DNA of 64,000 bases from Vibrio sp. MEBiC08052 (GTDB lineage: Bacteria; Pseudomonadota; Gammaproteobacteria; Enterobacterales; Vibrionaceae). A model generated the notes under the pieces. The model searched no databases. It saw only the letters and a list, made by a program, of their open reading frames with translations, and was not told the origin of the DNA. This document shows positions 9,181-17,340 of the stretch, one piece after another. The stretch spans positions 1,235,731 through 1,299,730 of the forward strand of contig NZ_KQ947475.1 in assembly GCF_001506075.1 (NCBI RefSeq), given 5' to 3'. The translations under genes and the position numbers were made by a program. The number at the start of each line of letters is the position of its first letter. The stretch's first letter is position 1.

Positions 9181-9651
9181 ATGAAAACGAGCCTACTCTC
9201 TCTGTTCCGCAAGCTGACGATACTGTTATTTGTTGGCTTGTTAGTCTCTGTCTATTCTGGCGTTGTAGAAAATACAACCTGGAAGGCTTTTGCTCAGACA
9301 AATATTGAGAGTGACTCGCACCCCCAGACATTTGCCCATCTCAAAATTCAAGCTGCTGTTCAAGCCACGCCTACCAATCAGGTTCAGCACGATAGATTAC
9401 TGGATGATGGTTTATGGTATGCACCGGCGACCAACCAGCGCAGCATCAGCAGGTCGGGATTTTCTGCCGAAAATGATCATCCCGAATACTTGCTTGCGAG
9501 CGAAATCCAACTGCCAAAAATTCCTGAACTCTGTCATGGGTTTGCCATTGCCTTACCTCGCCATCCATGGACCTTATTCAATCGTGGTCGGGGTCGCCTC
9601 AACGGCTGGAAAGAATCAAATTTACAATACCGGTTTATCCATCACATCTGA
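9181..9651 (+). CDS. vemP: VemP-like secretion-monitoring arrest peptide
   Basis: 156 residues with an N-terminal export signal (basic MKTSLLSLFRK, hydrophobic LTILLFVGLLVSVYSG) and no known enzymatic domain. It lies directly upstream of a second secD-secF pair. Near the C-terminus is RLNGWKESN (139-147), closely resembling the GWKETN core I remember from the Vibrio alginolyticus VemP arrest sequence. VemP is a secreted substrate whose translation pauses when export is slow. The pause exposes the secD2 ribosome site and raises SecDF2. Here the stop codon comes 13 codons after the Trp, so the arrest segment is shorter or diverged compared with my memory of the V. alginolyticus protein. An in-frame TGA at 9172 fixes ATG 9181 as the most upstream possible start. 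The role is inferred from position, signal sequence and motif. Confidence 0.75.
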   Translation: MKTSLLSLFRKLTILLFVGLLVSVYSGVVENTTWKAFAQTNIESDSHPQTFAHLKIQAAVQATPTNQVQHDRLLDDGLWYAPATNQRSISRSGFSAENDHPEYLLASEIQLPKIPELCHGFAIALPRHPWTLFNRGRGRLNGWKESNLQYRFIHHI

Positions 9652-9653
9652 TG

Positions 9654-9771
9654 TTTTTGTCTCAACACCGTTAAGTACACAACGAACAACCGGGTATGAC
9701 CCGTTGCACCTTGTCGGTGTGACAGGGCTGCCTATCGTGCGGCTATGCCGTCAGCTCAACGAGACAAAGAG
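9654..9771 (+). promoter_or_regulatory. vemP-secD2 regulatory mRNA: Shine-Dalgarno-sequestering helix
   Basis: The segment 9654-9663, starting 2 nt after the vemP stop, pairs over 10 bp with 9761-9770 (TTTGTCTC with GAGACAAA plus a G-U and an A-U pair). The downstream arm reaches into AGAG (9768-9771), the Shine-Dalgarno of secD2 (ATG 9777). The loop holds further hairpins, for example CGGGT-ATG-ACCCG near 9692-9704. A ribosome held at the end of vemP would cover the upstream arm and free the secD2 site. Confidence 0.65.
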
Positions 9772-9776
9772 CAAAT

Positions 9777-11612
9777 ATGTTAATCAATTCTATTTTTAAG
9801 ACGTCCGCTAAGCGACGTCCGTCAGCATTGCGCAATCGCAATGCTGTATGGAAATACTTAGTTTTAATCACCACCCTTATCATCATGGGCCTGAGCGCGA
9901 TTCCGACCTGGTATGGTGAAGATGCGGCCATTCAAATACCAACATCTGCGACGTTAGCGCTTGACCCTCAAGGGATTCATCGTGTGTTGCTGCAACATGA
10001 TGTATCGGTCAAAAAAATCAATTCGAATCCGCAATTTACCCAAGTGGTTTTAGCTGAGCCGACGATGCAGGCAAAGGCCAAAGAGATACTCGCCGGATAC
10101 GCTGCCCATCCTGAAAAACTGACACTGGCTTTGAGTCCGTCCGCACCGGATTGGCTGCTCAAACTTGGATTTTCACCCATCAAGCTCGGATTGGATTTAC
10201 GGGGCGGGGTTCAATTCTTATTAGATGTTGATACAACGCCGGTGTACCGCCTTCAGGCAGAAGCGCTTACGAACGCGGTCCGAGATTTTGCCCAGACGCA
10301 AGGAATTCGAGGGTTACACCTGAGGAACACCAACGACGGACAGCTACAACTCATTTTACCGCACGAAGCGAGAGCGGCAGTGAGCAATTATCTCGCCAGC
10401 CATTTTCCTCAATGGCAAGTCATGCGTGACGGGAAAATGTTAAAGCTTCAGCTCGACCCCAAGGAGAAAACCGATCTGCGAGTGAGGACGGTGCAGCAAA
10501 ATTTACAAATCATGCGGACTCGTATTGAAGCGTTAGGCGTGACCGAAGCCTTGGTTCAGCGCGAGGGGGAACATCGCATTCGGATTGAACTGCCGGGGGT
10601 GCAGGATCCGGCCGTTGCCAAAGATGTGATTGGCTCAACGGCAACGTTGGCGTTTTATGAAGCGTTGCCGATGGCTGATGGCAAGACGCAGTTCATCAAG
10701 AACGCTCAAGGTGAGACCGTGATTGTTGGCAAAAAACCAGTGTTGACCGGGACACATATTCTCGATGCGAGAGCAAGTGCCGGAGAATTGGGACAAGCCG
10801 AAGTGAATATCACCTTAGATAGTGAAGGTGGGAAACAGATGATGACGTTTTCCGGCACACATATCGGGAAGCCGATGGCAACGGTATTTAGTGAATATAG
10901 CCGCCAACCTGACGGGACGTTGACTCAGAAAAACAAAGTTATCAGCGTCGCAACTATTCAGTCTGCACTGTCGGAGCGATTCAGGATCACCGGGGTCGGG
11001 ACGCACCAACAAGCGCAGCAGTTGGCGTTACTGCTCCGTGCCGGTTCAATGACGGCACCCGTCACTATTGTGGCAGAGCGGACCATCGGGCCAAGCTTAG
11101 GCGCCGAAAATATTGAAAATGGCTTTGCAGCACTGGGATTAGGATTGGCGAGTACCTTGCTGTTTATGGCGCTGTGGTATCGCCGTTTAGGCTGGATAGC
11201 CAATATTGCATTGCTCGCTAATATGGTGTTGTTATTCGGGTTGATTGCATTGATACCGGGCGCGGTTTTAACCCTGCCGGGGATTGCCGGATTAGTGCTG
11301 ACGGTCGGGATGGCCGTGGATACCAATGTGCTGATTTTTGAGCGTATCCGCGACAAACTCAAAGAAGGGCGAAGTTTCGCGAATGCGATTGATTGCGGCT
11401 TTAATAGCGCAGTTTCCACCATCTTTGATGCCAACATCACCACGATGATTACCGCTGTGGTGCTTTATGCCATCGGCAATGGTCCGATTAAAGGGTTCGC
11501 ATTGACGTTGGGGCTGGGTCTGCTAACCAGCATGTTTACCGGCATTTTTGCCTCTCGCGTCCTGATTAATCTGGTTTATGGACGTAATCTATCTCATGAT
11601 GTGAGGGTTTAA
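9777..11612 (+). CDS. secD2: Protein-export membrane protein SecD, second copy
   Basis: 611 residues. TM1 follows the NAVWKYL start region and is followed by the periplasmic P1 domain with GLDLRGGVQFLLDVD. TM2-6 form an RND-like core, with the conserved GMAVDTNVLIFERIRD segment carrying the proton/sodium-relay Asp. SecDF sits beside SecYEG and uses ion-motive force to pull translocating proteins into the periplasm. The pairing with a VemP-like leader marks it as the inducible SecDF2. The first ~25 residues are longer than E. coli SecD. The SD is AGAG, partly sequestered in a predicted RNA helix. A perfect 9-bp stem with a 4-nt loop (9824-9845) lies inside its 5' coding region. Confidence 0.93.
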   Translation: MLINSIFKTSAKRRPSALRNRNAVWKYLVLITTLIIMGLSAIPTWYGEDAAIQIPTSATLALDPQGIHRVLLQHDVSVKKINSNPQFTQVVLAEPTMQAKAKEILAGYAAHPEKLTLALSPSAPDWLLKLGFSPIKLGLDLRGGVQFLLDVDTTPVYRLQAEALTNAVRDFAQTQGIRGLHLRNTNDGQLQLILPHEARAAVSNYLASHFPQWQVMRDGKMLKLQLDPKEKTDLRVRTVQQNLQIMRTRIEALGVTEALVQREGEHRIRIELPGVQDPAVAKDVIGSTATLAFYEALPMADGKTQFIKNAQGETVIVGKKPVLTGTHILDARASAGELGQAEVNITLDSEGGKQMMTFSGTHIGKPMATVFSEYSRQPDGTLTQKNKVISVATIQSALSERFRITGVGTHQQAQQLALLLRAGSMTAPVTIVAERTIGPSLGAENIENGFAALGLGLASTLLFMALWYRRLGWIANIALLANMVLLFGLIALIPGAVLTLPGIAGLVLTVGMAVDTNVLIFERIRDKLKEGRSFANAIDCGFNSAVSTIFDANITTMITAVVLYAIGNGPIKGFALTLGLGLLTSMFTGIFASRVLINLVYGRNLSHDVRV

Positions 11613-11613
11613 T

Positions 11614-12513
11614 ATGACATTCAAATTCACACGTCACTGGCGTTATATCTTCAGTGCGATTTCTGTTTTGCTGATGGTGTTATCCATTGGTGTCATTGCC
11701 TTCAAAGGGTTGAACTGGGGACAAGATTTCACCGGTGGTGTCGTCAGTGAAATACGGCTGGATAAGCAAATTGACGAGTCGGCTCTGCGCAATACGCTCA
11801 CACAAAATTATGGGCGTGATGTGTCGCTGATTGCGACAGGCGAGCTGAATCGCTGGATTTTACGTTATCCTGTCACAGAACAACTCCATATCGCCGCGCT
11901 CTCCGCCCAACTCGGTACGCCGATAGAGACATTGAATACCAGCATTGTCGGGCCACAGGTCGGCCAAGAATTAGCAGAACAAGGTGGTCTTGCAGTGCTC
12001 ATCGCGGTGCTGTGTATTCTGGGATATTTGTCATTTCGCTTTGAATGGCGCTTAGCCAGTGGTGCCTTGTTTGCTTTGGTTCACGATGTCGTTTTTGTGA
12101 TTGCTTTTTTTGCTCTGACTCAAATGGAGTTCAATCTGACGGTGCTTGCCGCAGTGCTGGCAATACTCGGCTACTCATTGAACGATTCAATTATTATTGC
12201 AGACCGGATCCGTGAGTTGTTAATCAGAAAGCCTGATGTGCCATTGCCAGAGATTAACAATATGGCGGTCATGGCGACATTTTCCCGGACCATGGTGACG
12301 TCTGGCACAACGTTGATGACGGTGGCCGCGCTCTGGATCATGGGGGGAGAACCCCTACAAGGATTCTCAATCGCGATGTTTATTGGCATCCTGACAGGCA
12401 CGTTCTCCTCGATTGCCGTGGGGACATCATTGCCCGAATGGTTGGGGCTCACCAGTCAGCATTATCGGCCGCAGCCAGTTGTGTCGGATAATAAAACGGA
12501 ACTGCCATACTAG
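11614..12513 (+). CDS. secF2: Protein-export membrane protein SecF, second copy
   Basis: 299 residues, starting one base after the secD2 stop. It has TM1, then LNWGQDFTGG of the SecF first periplasmic domain, then a five-helix RND-like bundle with GYSLNDSIIIADRIRE containing the conserved Asp. It partners SecD2 in the post-translocation pulling step. The main housekeeping secDF-yajC operon is not in this window, so this is the paralogous pair. It is followed by a hairpin at 12525-12548. Confidence 0.93.
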   Translation: MTFKFTRHWRYIFSAISVLLMVLSIGVIAFKGLNWGQDFTGGVVSEIRLDKQIDESALRNTLTQNYGRDVSLIATGELNRWILRYPVTEQLHIAALSAQLGTPIETLNTSIVGPQVGQELAEQGGLAVLIAVLCILGYLSFRFEWRLASGALFALVHDVVFVIAFFALTQMEFNLTVLAAVLAILGYSLNDSIIIADRIRELLIRKPDVPLPEINNMAVMATFSRTMVTSGTTLMTVAALWIMGGEPLQGFSIAMFIGILTGTFSSIAVGTSLPEWLGLTSQHYRPQPVVSDNKTELPY

Positions 12514-12524
12514 AGATGCGCAGC

Positions 12525-12548
12525 AGGGCAGCAATTGACGGCTGCCCT
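12525..12548 (+). terminator. Hairpin after secF2
   Basis: AGGGCAGC (12525-12532) and GCTGCCCT (12541-12548) form an 8-bp GC-rich stem with an 8-nt loop just past the secF2 stop. There is no U-tract, so it may be a weak terminator or an mRNA end-protecting hairpin. Confidence 0.5.
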
Positions 12549-12712
12549 AAACCGACTGTTCAGCGAACCGGTTTGATCGGCATTGTGTGGATATACTCGA
12601 TATTTTTTCACTGCAAATGAGAAAAAACATACAATTGGAATGAAAAACAGTAAATTAACAGCAGATCAATCAACTCGGTGCTTCAATCAATGCACCTCAG
12701 GAACCATTCAAC

Positions 12713-12934
12713 ATGAGCCAAGAACAACCCAAGAACCCGCTGCACGGTTTGACTTTAGAAAAAATTCTGGTGCGTTTACAAGAACATTATGGCTGGGAAG
12801 GGTTAGATGCAGCCATTCAAATCAACTGTTTCTACAACAACCCATCCATTAAGTCGTCATTGAAGTTTCTGCGCAGAACGCCATGGGCAAGAGAGAAGGT
12901 CGAAGCTCTGTATATTGAAACTTTCTGCAAATAA
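12713..12934 (+). CDS. VF530-family DNA-binding protein
   Basis: 73 residues matching the small VF530 (DUF2132) family: [20 protein letters not shown], then [14 protein letters not shown] and the basic helix [16 protein letters not shown]. The family is known from Vibrio fischeri as a compact helical protein proposed to bind DNA. Start ATG with AGGA upstream. It is a single gene; a frame starting at 12583 that overlaps it on the same strand has no support. Confidence 0.85.
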   Translation: MSQEQPKNPLHGLTLEKILVRLQEHYGWEGLDAAIQINCFYNNPSIKSSLKFLRRTPWAREKVEALYIETFCK

Positions 12935-12963
12935 GTAAATATCTGATAAGGAGTATTCAATTC

Positions 12964-13590
12964 ATGGAATTTCACACGATTTTACTGTTCGCAATCGCAT
13001 GTTTATCAATCAATTTAATTCCGGGACCAGACGTGATTTATATCGTGTCTAACACGATGAAAAGCAAAATGGTCGGGGGTGTGAAAGCTGCGCTAGGGTT
13101 AGGTGTCGGTTATTTCGTTCACACCTTGGCTGCGGTACTCGGTTTATCTGCCATTATCATGAGTTCTGCGTTGGCCTTCAGCATCGTTAAATGGCTGGGG
13201 GCAATCTATCTGCTGTATTTGGGATTCAGTTCTCTCAAGTCGATGTGGCAGGGCGGTTCAAAGTTAACTACAGCAGCGCATGCTCAGTCACAAGGGAGTG
13301 TCTTTCAACAAGGGATCATTGTCAGTGTCCTGAATCCGAAAGTGGCGCTGTTCTTCCTGTCTTTTCTGCCGCAGTTTATTGATACCTCAGCAAGCTCAGT
13401 CAATATGCAATTATTTATCTTGGGATTGTGTTTTAGCGGATTGGCGACCCTGTGTAATATGATTTATGCGTTTGTCGGAAGTTGGTTATTAAAAAGTGCC
13501 AAAGCCAATCGTTATTCACGAATTATCGAAGGTTTCTCCGGGATTTTGTTGATCGGCTTGGCCGGAAAAATCGTTTTCAGTAAACAGTAG
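12964..13590 (+). CDS. LysE/RhtB-family amino-acid exporter
   Basis: 208 residues, an inner-membrane protein with about six helices. The N-terminal family signature INLIPGPDVIYIVSNTMKSK is clear, and the GVKAALGLGVGYFVHTLAAV segment follows. FQQGIIVSVLNPKVALFFLSFLPQF is the second repeat signature. Members export amino acids or derivatives such as homoserine, threonine or leucine; the substrate is not predictable. AAGGAG precedes the ATG. It sits 29 bp after VF530 and may be co-transcribed. Confidence 0.88.
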   Translation: MEFHTILLFAIACLSINLIPGPDVIYIVSNTMKSKMVGGVKAALGLGVGYFVHTLAAVLGLSAIIMSSALAFSIVKWLGAIYLLYLGFSSLKSMWQGGSKLTTAAHAQSQGSVFQQGIIVSVLNPKVALFFLSFLPQFIDTSASSVNMQLFILGLCFSGLATLCNMIYAFVGSWLLKSAKANRYSRIIEGFSGILLIGLAGKIVFSKQ

Positions 13591-13647
13591 GGTGCTTATC
13601 ATACAGAGCAGACATTCAGTCTTAAGTCACTGTATCAGGGAAAAATA

Positions 13648-14127
13648 ATGAGCATTAAGATTAGACAAGCAATGATGAGCGATGCCAAGGCCATCAGTGA
13701 GTTGATCGTCCCTTTGACCAGAAAGTATGTTTGCCCCACTTTCGAGGTCTCGACTCATGAGTTCTTGCTGGGGTCTATGGCGCAGGAAAAGATTGAAACT
13801 TATTTATCGGCCAATTATTTCTATGTGGTTGCCGTTAACTGCAATGACGACGTGGTTGGTGTTGCCGGTATCCGGGATTATTCACATCTCTATCACCTCT
13901 TTGTCGATGATAATTATCAAGGTCAGGGGCTTTCACGTCAGCTATGGGACGTGGTGAAGCAAGCATCTCTCAACCACGGTAATCACGGTTATTTTACGGT
14001 GAACTCTGCGGTGAACGCAGAACATGTCTATTTGCGTTTTGGTTTCAAGCGTATCGATGGGGTCAGAAACAGGAATGGGATGGTCGATATCCCGATGGCA
14101 CTAGAACTGGTTGATGAACCCGTATAG
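13648..14127 (+). CDS. GNAT-family N-acetyltransferase
   Basis: 159 residues. The acetyl-CoA pyrophosphate loop is in LYHLFVDDNYQGQGLSRQLWD (QGQGLS), and the late motif is VNSAVNAEHVYLRFGF. The ATG at 13648 has AGGGA upstream. It is 57 bp downstream of the LysE gene. The acceptor substrate is unknown; small-molecule or peptide acetylation are both possible. Confidence 0.85.
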   Translation: MSIKIRQAMMSDAKAISELIVPLTRKYVCPTFEVSTHEFLLGSMAQEKIETYLSANYFYVVAVNCNDDVVGVAGIRDYSHLYHLFVDDNYQGQGLSRQLWDVVKQASLNHGNHGYFTVNSAVNAEHVYLRFGFKRIDGVRNRNGMVDIPMALELVDEPV

Positions 14128-14286
14128 AGTGATATACCGGAACAGTATTCAGTCACAACCTTTCTTTATGGCGAGAGTGGCGAGTATCAGACTTAACATC
14201 ATGCATTGACGCATAAAACAAGTCAGTGGTTCCCTCGGAGCCACAGTTGTGAACGTTATTTTATTTGGAGTGGGGAATTGAGTGTC

Positions 14287-14985
14287 ATGAAAATCGGCAT
14301 TGTCGGTACAGGAAATATGGGAAAGGTTATCGGTCTAACGCTTGCACGACAAGGGCATTCGGTATTTTTTGGTGCGAGAGATCTTCGCAAAGTCGCTGGA
14401 TTTGCTGCGGATTATGGGGTGAATGTTCAATGCGGCTCGAACCAAGCAGCGGCAGATTATGGTGACGTGATTTATTACAATCCGAGAGATGTTGCGCCAA
14501 ATGAAGTGTTAACCGACATCAATGCACTTTCAGGAAAACCCGTGATCTGTTCACACAATGGTACCGTTCCGCAAGACTTTCAATTTGACGCGATTACTTG
14601 TTCAAAGGCTGAAATTTTACAGCGTCAGATTCCATCTGCACATGTTGTGACTGCGTTCAATACGATTACTCAAGAAACATTTGAACTTGCGGAGCAGGGA
14701 CTGGATGCGCTGAATGTCTGCTGTTTTGTGGCATCGGATACGCCTGAAGCAAAAAACAGGGTGTCACAGTTAATCGGGCAGATAGGATTTACCCCGGTAG
14801 ATTGTGGTGATTTAAGGCAGTCACGCTTAATAGAAAGTGCTGCAGATTTGATTCGAATGCTGATGTATAAAGCACAAACACCGTGGAAGGCATTTTCATT
14901 GATTGATCTCCCGGAAGTACAACAAGTATTCAGTGGCCGGATTCAGTCGGCTTTACATGACCATAAACTGGATCATCAGTCGTAA
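14287..14985 (+). CDS. NADPH-dependent F420 reductase-like Rossmann oxidoreductase
   Basis: 232 residues. The protein opens MKIGIVGTGNMGKVIGLTLA, a dinucleotide-binding Rossmann GxGxxG followed by FFGARDLRKV, a 2'-phosphate-binding pattern favouring NADP. VVTAFNTI and DTPEAKNRVSQLIGQIGF are typical of the coenzyme-F420-reductase-like (YwqN/F420_oxidored) family. Vibrio does not use F420, so the real substrate is unknown. The start at 14287 gives the proper Rossmann N-terminus; a 27-residue in-frame extension lacks support. It stands 18 bp before the phosphoesterase gene, possibly in one transcript. Confidence 0.75.
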   Translation: MKIGIVGTGNMGKVIGLTLARQGHSVFFGARDLRKVAGFAADYGVNVQCGSNQAAADYGDVIYYNPRDVAPNEVLTDINALSGKPVICSHNGTVPQDFQFDAITCSKAEILQRQIPSAHVVTAFNTITQETFELAEQGLDALNVCCFVASDTPEAKNRVSQLIGQIGFTPVDCGDLRQSRLIESAADLIRMLMYKAQTPWKAFSLIDLPEVQQVFSGRIQSALHDHKLDHQS

Positions 14986-15003
14986 TCAATATAAGAGAAT
15001 CAC

Positions 15004-15750
15004 GTGATAAAATTTGCCGTATTATCTGATATTCATAGCAATGTCTTTGCCCTTGATGCCGTGGTCAATCATGCCAAATCGCAAGGGGCGACCCGGTTTA
15101 TCAATCTTGGAGATATCTTGTATGGACCGATTGCACCGAGAGAAACTTATGAATATTTGTCAGTGCTGGATGCTGTAACAATCTCGGGTAATCAGGATCG
15201 ACAGATCTATCAAGCCACCCCGGAAGAAATCGAATCGAATCCCACTATGGCGTTCATCCTCGATGAGTTGGGACAAGGCCCGTTAGACTGGATGAAGCAG
15301 TTACCGTTTGATTTACAGATCACTGATGATATCTATGCGTGTCACGGGACGCCAACCAACGATCTGGTGTATTTATTAGAAAATGTTGAGTCAGGGAAAC
15401 CCGAGGTGCGGGCGGATCAGGAAATTATAGAATTACTGGCGGGTATTTCCTCGCCAATCATTCTCTGTGGCCACACTCATATCCCAAGATGTGTTGAACT
15501 ATCGACCGGTCAAATCGTCATTAATCCCGGCAGCGTCGGATTGCAAGCGTATCGTGACGAAGAACCGATGATTCATACCATGCAAAACTATTCGTCTCAT
15601 GCATCGTATGTCACGTTGTCCCAACATGTTGGCGGTGAATGGAATATTGCGTTTCATCGGGTCGGTTACGATGTATTGCCAGCCATTGATGCGGCTCACA
15701 AGCAGGGTCGCACCGATTGGGTCAAATTTTTACGCACCGGACGATGCTGA
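15004..15750 (+). CDS. Calcineurin-like metallophosphoesterase
   Basis: 248 residues with all metal-binding blocks of the superfamily: SDIHSN (D/H), LGDILYGP (D), GNQDR (N), CHG, and GHTHIPR near 160. It resembles the YfcE/MJ0936-like phosphodiesterases, cytoplasmic enzymes acting on phosphodiesters or nucleotides. Start GTG with AAGAGA upstream. Function beyond phosphoesterase is not inferable. Confidence 0.85.
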   Translation: MIKFAVLSDIHSNVFALDAVVNHAKSQGATRFINLGDILYGPIAPRETYEYLSVLDAVTISGNQDRQIYQATPEEIESNPTMAFILDELGQGPLDWMKQLPFDLQITDDIYACHGTPTNDLVYLLENVESGKPEVRADQEIIELLAGISSPIILCGHTHIPRCVELSTGQIVINPGSVGLQAYRDEEPMIHTMQNYSSHASYVTLSQHVGGEWNIAFHRVGYDVLPAIDAAHKQGRTDWVKFLRTGRC

Positions 15751-15859
15751 TGACCAAAAGAGGCAATTGAGCTCATATTGTGATGATCTCTCGGGTACCA
15801 TAGTATCGTATTCATCATTGGAATCGGTTCTGCTGTAAAGGAAATATGGGGTAAGCAAA

Positions 15860-16468
15860 ATGAATGGAAGTGTAAAGATTATTCAGCGGATACTGTTCAA
15901 TCGGGATGCGGTTTTATCAATGATCGTACCGGCATTGATTTATGGTCTGACTTATCGATATTTTGGATTGATTGATGCGGTTCTCGTTTCTGGTTTCTAT
16001 GCGATATTGGTGAGTTTCTGGCTGAAATCAACCAAATATATTGCATTTTTATTTGCGGTGTTCGGGCTGATTGAAATCGCGATTGTCTGGTTGATCCCCA
16101 GCCAATGGCTGTTGAATACGCTGTTTGTGAAGTCATTGGTGGGTGCGTTACAAACCGCGTTGATATTCCTCATCTTTGCGCTGATCAATAAACCGATTCC
16201 CAAGTTGTTTGCCGAGGTTGCATCTCCCAGCCTGAAACAGTGGGATTTTAGTCAAACCAAAGCCTATGCCAGTATTTGGCAGCGACTCTCTTATATATGG
16301 GTCATCGCATATCTTGCTAAAGCATTGTTGTTGTTCGCGTTATATCCGATGAATGCCGATAGTCTCGTCACATTTAATCTGGTGTCCGGCTGGCCGATGC
16401 AGATCGGTTTAATTGTGTTTTCTGTGCCTTATGTTCGCCGCCAATTCGGCAAGTATGCCCCTGCGTAA
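15860..16468 (+). CDS. VC0807-family multi-pass membrane protein
   Basis: 202 residues with about five or six hydrophobic segments: 17-34, 38-50, 58-75, 88-107, 145-165 and 175-193. It matches my recollection of VC0807-family Vibrio proteins of unknown function. The short central loop KPIPKLFAEVASPSLKQWDF is polar and likely cytoplasmic. No enzymatic motif is visible. It is preceded by AAGGAAAT about 15 bp before the ATG. Confidence 0.6.
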   Translation: MNGSVKIIQRILFNRDAVLSMIVPALIYGLTYRYFGLIDAVLVSGFYAILVSFWLKSTKYIAFLFAVFGLIEIAIVWLIPSQWLLNTLFVKSLVGALQTALIFLIFALINKPIPKLFAEVASPSLKQWDFSQTKAYASIWQRLSYIWVIAYLAKALLLFALYPMNADSLVTFNLVSGWPMQIGLIVFSVPYVRRQFGKYAPA

Positions 16469-16516
16469 CAGTTGGGCAGAGTCGAGGCACTATTTTCTGG
16501 TTGAATCGAGTCTTCA

Positions 16517-16758
16517 ATGAAAAATTATTTTGAAAGTCCCTTTAAGGGCAAACCGCTCACAGAGCAGGTGACCAATCCCAATATCAAGGTGGGGCGTTAT
16601 AGTTACTATTCAGGCTATTATCACGGGCATTCATTCGATGATTGTGCCCGTTATCTGTTGCCTGATCGCGATGATGTTGATCAGTTGATTATTGGCAGTT
16701 TTTGTTCTCATCCGATATTACAAATCTTTACCATCACTGGCAAAGTTCAAACCTCTAA
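16517..16758 (+). pseudogene. catB: Internally deleted catB (xenobiotic/chloramphenicol acetyltransferase)
   Basis: The first ~63 codons are an excellent match to type B chloramphenicol acetyltransferases: [20 protein letters not shown], then [20 protein letters not shown], then [13 protein letters not shown]. The frame then leaves the family. In another frame the sequence directly continues [21 protein letters not shown] (ends 16758), which is the family's C-terminus. The hexapeptide-repeat body (~125 codons, including the catalytic His) is gone, joined at the related FCS and LCSSD codons near 16705-16715. The open frame itself runs on to 16789. The gene must be inactive. Confidence 0.85.
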
Positions 16759-16937
16759 CCTACGGTTATTGTCGCGTCTTGATGTCTGAGCTTGTGGCGC
16801 GGTCTTTTGTCAATTGACAATATTTTTAATATAAAAAGAAGTCGTTATACAAGCTCGGTTGTGACTTCCTCGCGCATTGAGGGTTTACCATTCATCAACG
16901 GATACACTGATTTGTGTAAAAACACAGGAGAAATACA

Positions 16938-17240
16938 ATGATTGTTGCGATTGTAAAAGCGAAGATAAAACCCGGTATGCATGAGAAATTGCGAGAAATC
17001 GCGAATATACTGCAGTATCAATATTCAGTAGATGAGTCGGGATGTGAGCAGTATGAGTCTTACATTGATGGCGACGTATTTTTAACCATTGAGCGTTGGA
17101 CGGATCAATCTTACCTCAATAAACATCTTGAAACAGAACATGTGAAAACGTATGTGCCTCAGCTCAGAGAATGTGTTGAGGGTGGTGAATTTTCAGTTCA
17201 GTTCATTGAAACAAAAGAATTCAATATTGTGACGATTTAA
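16938..17240 (+). CDS. ABM-domain (putative quinol) monooxygenase
   Basis: 100 residues of the antibiotic-biosynthesis-monooxygenase ferredoxin-like fold. It opens MIVAIVKAKIKPGMHEKLRE, with the central ESGCEQYESYIDG and FLTIERWTDQSYLNKHLET containing the usual W and H. Small dimeric members oxidise quinols or act on reactive aldehydes/heme without a cofactor. AGGAG precedes the ATG. It is a single gene lying 148 bp after the catB relic; I see nothing else in that gap. Confidence 0.85.
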   Translation: MIVAIVKAKIKPGMHEKLREIANILQYQYSVDESGCEQYESYIDGDVFLTIERWTDQSYLNKHLETEHVKTYVPQLRECVEGGEFSVQFIETKEFNIVTI

Positions 17241-17340
17241 TGCCAATGAACTGAAAGGCAATCAAGGCCGAACCAAGCAAAAGCAGCGCTCACTGAAGCT
17301 TTGGCTGTTGTTGTCGGCTTTTTCAGGAGGGAATAAGAAT

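Noticed and set aside
9290..9799. An overlapping plus-strand frame (ending within the start of secD2) as the continuation of a frameshifted upstream gene
   Set aside because: It looked protein-like in its second half, but the frame beginning at 9181 has a signal peptide and ends with the VemP-like GWKESN core. The overlapping frame has no start context, and its DNA is better explained as the structured leader of secD2.
12583..12852. An 89-codon frame overlapping VF530
   Set aside because: Covered by the VF530 gene in another frame, which has clear family motifs and a ribosome site.
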